This document shows, piece after piece, positions 61,388 to 64,000 of a stretch of DNA of 64,000 bases (the stretch's first letter is position 1; each line of letters starts with the position of its first letter). The stretch lies in contig JAPVLO010000083.1 of the NCBI GenBank assembly GCA_027257055.1, positions 5,750,001-5,814,000 on the forward strand, in the 5' to 3' direction. The stretch is from Cephalopachus bancanus. Lineage: Eukaryota > Chordata > Mammalia > Primates > Tarsiidae. The notes under the pieces were generated by a model that saw nothing but the letters and a program-made list of their open reading frames with translations, was not told the DNA's origin and made no database searches. Position numbers and translations under genes: made by a program.

Positions 61388-61415
61388 AGTTCACGAACCT
61401 AATTGTCAGGTCTCA
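61388..61415. repeat. Mariner terminal inverted repeat, right
   Basis: Reverse complement begins TGAGACCTGACAATTAGGTT. Pairs with 60485-60512. Confidence 0.92.
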
Positions 61416-61487
61416 TATGTGTCTGTGAAGAAAGGAGTGGTGACTATACTAATTGTTTATGGTAATATTGATCAAGGAAGCACCCTG

Positions 61488-61705
61488 GATCCATGGTAGG
61501 TACTAGATGAACCACTGAGTGGTTGTATAGCCTTAGGAAAATAATTTAAATTCTCTATCTCTGTTCTATCATATATAAAGAGGTAATGATGATAATCTTT
61601 AAATTATATGATTATTTTAGTATTCAATTGCTTAAATATAAATCACTGAGAACAATATCTGGCATGTCATTTGCCCCACGTAAGTGCCAGTTATTGCTGT
61701 TAAAA
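61488..61705 (+). mobile_element. MIR SINE, plus strand
   Basis: GAACCACTGAGTGGTTGTAT, CCTTAGGAAAATAATTTAAA, TTCTCTATCTCTGTTCTATC and AATATCTGGCATGTCATTTG follow MIR order. Confidence 0.75.
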
Positions 61706-62204
61706 ATAAGGGAAATAGACTTTGAAAACAATGTAGTGAATTAACTTTCAGTCATTTTTAGTGTGAAATAGAAATCTAGTTCCACACAGTCTTCATACTT
61801 TCACATACTTGAAATTCCAGAAAATGTGAGCTTTCATAGGAGGACATCAGAAAACTGGTAAGAAAACAAAGTATCACTGGCAAGATTTACTAGAAATAAT
61901 AGAAGGCAGACTCTGAAACATAATGTCGTGAAACATTGTATTTCACAAACACAGTTTAAAACAAACACATCTTAAATAAATGAAAGGAAGGATTAAAAAT
62001 ACGAGCAAACACAACTGATGACACAAGTGACCACACATATTTGAAACAGAATAAAATGCAATTTTCAGAAACAAAAACCATATCCACTAAAATGAAAAAA
62101 GACTTAAAATGTTATGTCACAGATATTTATTCTGTCAAAACATGAATACGTAACTTTTCATGGAGTGTATTTCATAGTTTAATGGAAGATAAGCATGATT
62201 TATT
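61706..62204. other. No recognised feature
   Basis: AT-rich, unassigned. Confidence 0.5.
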
Positions 62205-62752
62205 TTCAGTGTTGCATAACAAGTTATTACAAACACAGCAATGTAAAACAGCTCCCATTTATTGTGTCACAGTTTCTATGGGTCAGAAGTCTAGCCATGG
62301 TTTATTGGGTTCTCCACAAGGCCGCAATCAAGTTGTTGGCCAGGACTGAGTTCTCATCTGCAGACTTGATAGGGAATGACTGCTTTCACATATACTCAGG
62401 TCATTGCAGAAATTACTCTTTTGCAGTTGTAAGCGTAAATACCTGGTTTCTTGCTGGCTTGTGTTTATAGGCCTTCCTCAACTTCTTCCCCCTTGGGTTT
62501 TTCAACATCATCATTTATTTTATCAAACCAGTGATGGGAGAGAAAGACTCTAGAATGAACCTGCAAGCAAGATGCAATCCTGTAAAATGTAATGTAGTCA
62601 CAGAAGTGACAGTCTATCACCTGTGCCTTATCTTTTTAGTTAGTAGCAAGGCACAGGCATCACTTGCACTTAAAGGAAGGGAATTATACAAGGGCATAAG
62701 TATCATAAAGCAGGGATTACGGGGAGTCACCCTAGCGTTTGTCTACCACAGG
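62205..62752 (-). mobile_element. MLT1-like (MaLR) LTR, minus strand
   Basis: GTTGCATAACAAGTTATTAC, CATTTATTGTGTCACAGTTT, CTATGGGTCAGAAGTCTAGC, CACAAGGCCGCAATCAAGTT and ACAAGGGCATAAGTATCATA occur in the antisense order of a MaLR-type LTR, ending TCTACCACA. A 137-codon plus frame (62531-62944) runs from it into the Alu and is not a gene. Subfamily uncertain. Confidence 0.65.
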
Positions 62753-62769
62753 ATAAAAATTTATGCCAC

Positions 62770-63035
62770 GGGCTCGGTGGCTCAGCCTGTAATCCCATGC
62801 CTTTGGGAGGCTGAGGTGAGTGGATTGCCTGAGCCCGCGGGTTCGAGACCTGCCTGGGCAGCGAGACCTCCTCTCTACAATAAATCAAAAAATCAGCTGG
62901 GCATAGTAGCGCATGCCTGTAATTCCTGCTACTGGGAAGGCTGAGGCGGAAGGATCGCTGGACCCCAGCAGGCGAGGCTGCGGTGGCCGGGAGCGGCCAC
63001 TGCACTCCAGTCTGGGTGACCGAGTAAGACTCCAA

Positions 63036-63064
<29 letters not shown>
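62770..63064 (+). mobile_element. Young Alu, lemur type with diagnostic deletion, plus strand
   Basis: Complete dimer starting GGGCTCGGTGGCTCAGCCTG with a pure 26-base A tail, the longest in the window. TTATGCCAC flanks it (62761-62769 and 63065-63073). Shares the CAAGT deletion and the AGAGAGGAGG state (in reverse) with the Alu at 43056. Confidence 0.97.
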
Positions 63065-63070
<6 letters not shown>

Positions 63071-63239
63071 CACAGAGAAATACATAATGTAAGACACATA
63101 AAATGAAAAAATTTCTTCCCTCATTCTAATATCTCATTTCCCCCCCAATCACTGTACATTAGAGTTTCTTTTGCCTCCTTCTAGAAAATGAAATGCTCTA
63201 CATTTTCAAAAATAAACTAAAAAAATGGCCATTATTAGA

Positions 63240-63616
63240 TGTTATGGACCGAACTGTGTTTTCTCTTAATTCGTATGTTTAAGTACTAACCCCCGGTGTG
63301 ACTATTTGGAGATAAGAGCCTTTAAGGAGGTAGTAAAGTTTAAAGGAGATCATAATGGTTGGAACTGTCCAACAGTACTGGTGCCATTATAAGAGAGGGA
63401 GGGATACCTTGGATGTGTGCCTACAGAGGAGAAGCCAAGTTAGGGCACACTGAGAAGGTGCCCTTCTATAAGGCTAGGAGAGAAAATTCACCATTAAACA
63501 ACGCTGCAGACACCTTGATCTTGACCTTCTAGCCTGCTGAACTGTGAGAAAATGGATTATGTTGTTTAAACCACAGAGTCTATGATATTGTTATGGCAGC
63601 CCTAGTAAACTAATAT
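63240..63616 (+). mobile_element. MLT1-type LTR (ERVL-MaLR), plus strand
   Basis: TGTTATGGACCGAACTGTGT, TGACTATTTGGAGATAAGAG, GACACCTTGATCTTGACCTT and TATGGCAGCCCTAGTAAACT run the full length of an MLT1 LTR. Confidence 0.88.
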
Positions 63617-63785
63617 AGTAGATTAGTGTTTCAATGAACTAGAACATATATCTGAATATATTATTTGGGGAGTGACAAATAAAAATATGAAACATATGAA
63701 AGAAATATCAAGGAAGAAAAAAGAGTAAAAAGTACTACAAATATTCAAATGGAGTGCAGTAGGCATGAAGAAAGAGAATGTCATG

Positions 63786-64000
63786 GAACCAACAGCGCTG
63801 CCATTTGAAAGTGGACTGGATTAAAAAAAATTGTGGTACATATACATGAAGGAGCACTATGCAGCCATAAAGGAGGAAAAAATTATGGACTTTGCAGCAA
63901 CTTGGATGGATTTAGAACCTACATACTCAGTGATCTATCACAGAAACAAAAAGCTGAGGACCGCATGTTCTCACTCATAAGCACTATAAATATTTATCAT
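63786..64000 (+). mobile_element. Lemur-type L1 3' end (copy D), cut by window edge
   Basis: GAACCAACAGCGCTGCCATT begins the match, followed by TGTGGTACATATACATGAAG, GGACTTTGCAGCAACTTGGA and ATGTTCTCACTCATAAG. The bases before 63786 are not L1 ORF2, so this is a 5' boundary. The 3' UTR lies beyond the window. Confidence 0.88.

Larger units (their letters stand above)
60485..61415 (-). mobile_element. Mariner transposon with intact inverted ends, internally deleted
   Basis: Ends TGAGGCCTGACAATTAAGTT and, inverted, TGAGACCTGACAATTAGGTT are nearly identical, and each is flanked by TA (60483-60484 and 61416-61417). At 931 bp it lacks about 350 bp of a normal 1.3-kb mariner. The minus strand still encodes pieces of the N-terminal DNA-binding region and the C-terminal catalytic region, so the loss is central and includes the region of the first catalytic Asp. 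It is a different mariner subfamily from the copies at 44538 and 56631. Confidence 0.95.

Noticed and set aside
60485..61415. A functional mariner transposase
   Set aside because: The centre of the gene, including the region of the first catalytic Asp, is missing and the remaining frames are broken.
62531..62944. A 137-codon plus-strand frame as a gene
   Set aside because: It runs from a MaLR-type LTR straight into an Alu; the C-terminal part is translated Alu.
7063..63064. Anthropoid (human-like) Alu assignment
   Set aside because: Most copies carry the GGCCGGGAGCGGCCACTGCA and TGAGCCCGCGGGTTCG forms, which I associate with lemur Alus and not with AluJ/S/Y.

Overview
The window is vertebrate nuclear DNA from a primate, most likely a strepsirrhine and probably a Malagasy lemur. 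The evidence is the SINE content. Nine Alu elements are present, and most carry a left half reading GGCTCGGTGGCTCAGCCTG, then TGCCTGAGCCCGCGGGTTCG, and a right half ending GGCCGGGAGCGGCCACTGCA. I recognise this as the lemur-type Alu lineage rather than human AluJ/S/Y; the assignment is from memory and no database was searched. The L1 3' ends, mariner elements and two endogenous-retrovirus LTRs also look unlike an anthropoid genome. The window is AT-rich, I found no protein-coding gene, tRNA or rRNA, and the open frames are short and fall in repeats or AT-rich DNA. It is best described as a gene desert built from layered transposons. || Layout. 1-0.8 kb: GC-rich block read as the 5' UTR/promoter of a minus-strand L1 running off the left edge. 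1.3-7 kb: lemur L1 3' end, MIR, two MaLR-type LTRs and old L1 3' UTR. 7-13 kb: three Alus, a pair of unclassified inverted repeat arms and an old L1. 14.6-22 kb: MIR, a MER2-type DNA transposon and two old L1 bodies in opposite orientations. 24-30 kb: two Alus and old LINE fragments. 30.7-31.4 kb: LTR bounded by a 4-bp duplication. 32.8-33.9 kb: a 203-bp inverted repeat at 202/203 identity around a 659-bp spacer. 33.9-37.3 kb: three L1s nested inside one another, the middle one with a 5' inversion. 38-40.5 kb: CR1/L3-like fragment, L1 body, MST-type LTR. 43-48.4 kb: Alu, MER5A-type element, an old L1 split by a mariner that is itself split by an Alu, then another 5'-inverted L1. 52.2-53.4 kb: ERVK-like solo LTR with a perfect 6-bp duplication. 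54.8-64 kb: MaLR LTRs, two mariners, a CA microsatellite, MIR, a young Alu and a lemur L1 3' end running off the right edge. || Nothing here forms a pathway; what the elements share is insertion history. Target-site duplications and nesting give a relative order: old L1s, MIR, MER2 and MaLR first; then mariners and L1s with inversions; then lemur L1 3' ends, Alus and LTRs. The least expected signals are the near-identical 203-bp inverted repeat, three L1 3'-end copies that start at almost the same base (a possible L1-derived non-autonomous family), and two mariner copies of similar short length that may share one internal deletion.
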